64,000 nt of DNA from Peristeroidobacter soli. Its GTDB lineage: Bacteria; Pseudomonadota; Gammaproteobacteria; Steroidobacterales; Steroidobacteraceae. The notes below the pieces were generated by a model. The model did no database searches, was not told the DNA's origin, and saw only the letters and a program-made list of their open reading frames with translations. How positions within the stretch are numbered: position 1 is the stretch's first letter; each line of letters begins with the position of its first letter. The stretch spans positions 620,001-684,000 of the forward strand of contig NZ_RYEV01000003.1 in NCBI RefSeq assembly GCF_004138485.1. Direction: 5' to 3'. Positions 62,929 to 64,000 of this stretch are shown one piece after another. A program made the position numbers and the translations under genes.

Positions 62929-63941
62929 TTCAGTCGTTTCTCTATCGCATCCATGAGCAGGCCGGCGATCCGGGTGCCGAACTGCTTGTCCAGTTCACGG
63001 ACGCCGGTGGGACTGGTCACGTTGATCTCCGTGACGAAGCCGCCGATGACGTCCAGTCCAACAAAGAGCATCCCGCGACGCCGCAGCTCGGGCCCGATCT
63101 GAGCCACCAGCCAGCGGTCGCGATCGTTCAGCTCGCGGCCCACGCCCTTGGCGCCGGCGGCGAGATTGCCGCGATTGTCGGTGGCCGACGGAATGCGCGC
63201 CAGTGCATGGGGCGCCGGCTCGCCGTCGATGACCAGGATGCGCGAGTCGCCGCTCTCGACGATCTCCGGCAGATATTTCTGCACGATGGCGAAGCGCGTG
63301 CCGTACTCGGTCATGGTCTCGAAAATCACATTGGCATTCTTGTCGTGCTGTTCGAGCACGAAGATCGAGCGGCCGCCCATGCCGTACAGCGGTTTGCAGA
63401 CGATGCGCCCATGCTCCTTCAGGAACGCGTGCATGTCGGCCATGTCGCGGGTGATGAGCGTCGGCGCGCAACACTGCGGGAACCAGGCGGTGTATACCTT
63501 CTCGTTCATGTCGCGCAGACCCTGCGGCCGGTTCACTACCAGCACGCCGGCCTCCTCGGCACGTTCGAGGATGTACGTCGTATAGATGTACTCCATGTCG
63601 AACGGCGGGTCCTTACGCATCAGGATGACATCGAATTCGGACAATCCCTGCACCTGGGATTCGCCCAGCTGATACCAGTCCTCGAGATCGTTCTCGACCT
63701 TGAGCGGCGCCAGCCGCGCCAGCGGCACGCCGTCGCGCAGCCACAGGTCGCGCTGCTCGGTGTACCACAGCTCCCAGCCGCGCTCCTGGGCGGCCAGCAG
63801 CATGGCCAGCGTCGTGTCCTTGGCCGGTTTGATCTCAGAGATGGGATCCATGACCACGACGACGCGGACAGGTTGCGACACAGTGCTTGGGTGGGGGGGG
63901 GACATGGGCATTTCACCTGGGAAGTCGAGCGTACACATCAC
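62925..63941 (-). CDS. gshB: Glutathione synthetase
   Basis: This ATP-grasp enzyme of about 320-338 residues joins gamma-glutamylcysteine and glycine. Typical blocks are VVVVMDPISEIKPAKDTTLAMLLAAQ in part, MRKDPPFDMEYIYTTYILE in part, NRPQGLRDMNEK, VCKPLYGMGGRSIF, QKYLPEI and DVIGGFVTEINVTSPTG. Possible starts are ATG 63941, 63911 or 63905, or a GTG just after a tract of nine C. E. coli GshB begins about eight residues before MDP, so the later starts fit the family best. The gene is first in the run to pyrB, and its promoter should be in 63942-64000 or beyond. Confidence 0.94.
   Translation of the reverse strand: MMCTLDFPGEMPMSPPHPSTVSQPVRVVVVMDPISEIKPAKDTTLAMLLAAQERGWELWYTEQRDLWLRDGVPLARLAPLKVENDLEDWYQLGESQVQGLSEFDVILMRKDPPFDMEYIYTTYILERAEEAGVLVVNRPQGLRDMNEKVYTAWFPQCCAPTLITRDMADMHAFLKEHGRIVCKPLYGMGGRSIFVLEQHDKNANVIFETMTEYGTRFAIVQKYLPEIVESGDSRILVIDGEPAPHALARIPSATDNRGNLAAGAKGVGRELNDRDRWLVAQIGPELRRRGMLFVGLDVIGGFVTEINVTSPTGVRELDKQFGTRIAGLLMDAIEKRLK
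63893..63901. repeat. Homopolymer G9/C9 tract at gshB 5' end
   Basis: Nine consecutive G on the plus strand, read as C on the coding strand of gshB between two groups of possible start codons. Slippage here would change the frame for the upstream ATG starts but not for the GTG downstream of the tract. Confidence 0.7.
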
Positions 63942-64000
63942 ACGTCAATTCGCGGCGCGAGCGCTGTGTGACGGGCTTCATAGTATAGGAAGGCGGGCGA

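Overview
The window looks like chromosomal DNA of a GC-rich gammaproteobacterium. The closest fit I can offer is the Steroidobacteraceae/Xanthomonadales-like group, but this is inferred from gene content and order and is not proven by any marker gene. Supporting neighbourhoods are gshB-tonB-yqgE-ruvX-pyrB, the set proC-yggT-DUF4426 next to yggS, the tandem pilT/pilU genes, and a large TonB-dependent receptor inside a polysaccharide-utilisation locus. I saw no rRNA, tRNA, insertion sequence, prophage or CRISPR array.

Layout. (1) 1-2.9 kb: a coupled trio of an AMP-ligase-like protein (cut by the window edge), PnuC and a two-domain NadR, for pyridine-nucleotide salvage. (2) 2.8-14.8 kb: a divergent RpiR-type regulator and a nearly gapless ten-gene operon for an unidentified sugar. 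It encodes an aldolase-like protein with altered metal ligands, a PfkB kinase, a free-standing lipoyl domain, a fused alpha-beta E1 dehydrogenase, an LsrF-like thiolase/aldolase, an Rpe-like epimerase, an aldolase-SDR fusion, a D-lyxose-isomerase-like cupin, an unknown beta-rich protein and a sugar porter. Two TGAAC-N3-GTTCA palindromes lie in its control region. This is the best candidate in the window for an undescribed pathway. (3) 14.8-17.9 kb: a membrane-anchored C13 (caspase-like) peptidase and a secreted PafA-type phosphatase.

(4) 18.1-39.5 kb: a (glucurono)xylan utilisation region. A Weimberg-type D-xylose operon (sugar porter, XylX, XylB, XylC, XylD) and a LacI regulator lie on the minus strand. 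Opposite them is a tight plus-strand operon: GH67 alpha-glucuronidase, SGNH acetylesterase, D-mannonate dehydratase and a PA14-bearing GH3. A second GH3 and a 1024-residue TonB receptor follow. At least four 14-bp TG-N4-CG-N4-CA palindromes sit before these transcription units and suggest one LacI-type regulon: polymer fragments enter through the receptor, side groups and xylosyl units are removed in the periplasm, and xylose and glucuronate are oxidised inside the cell.

(5) 39.9-55.4 kb: housekeeping and envelope genes, including a LysM lytic transglycosylase, an L,D-transpeptidase, PpnN, a ParA/MinD-like ATPase, HtpG behind a sigma-32-type promoter, an FKBP lipoprotein, a PEBP protein, an alpha/beta hydrolase, TerB, HU, a DUF4426-like lipoprotein, YggT, ProC and YggS. 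Two tandem 57-bp hairpin repeats lie upstream of HU. (6) 55.5-59 kb: three consecutive PilT/PilU-type retraction ATPases. (7) 59-64 kb: small unknown genes, then pyrB, ruvX (apparently started by CTG), yqgE, a TonB-family protein and gshB on the minus strand.
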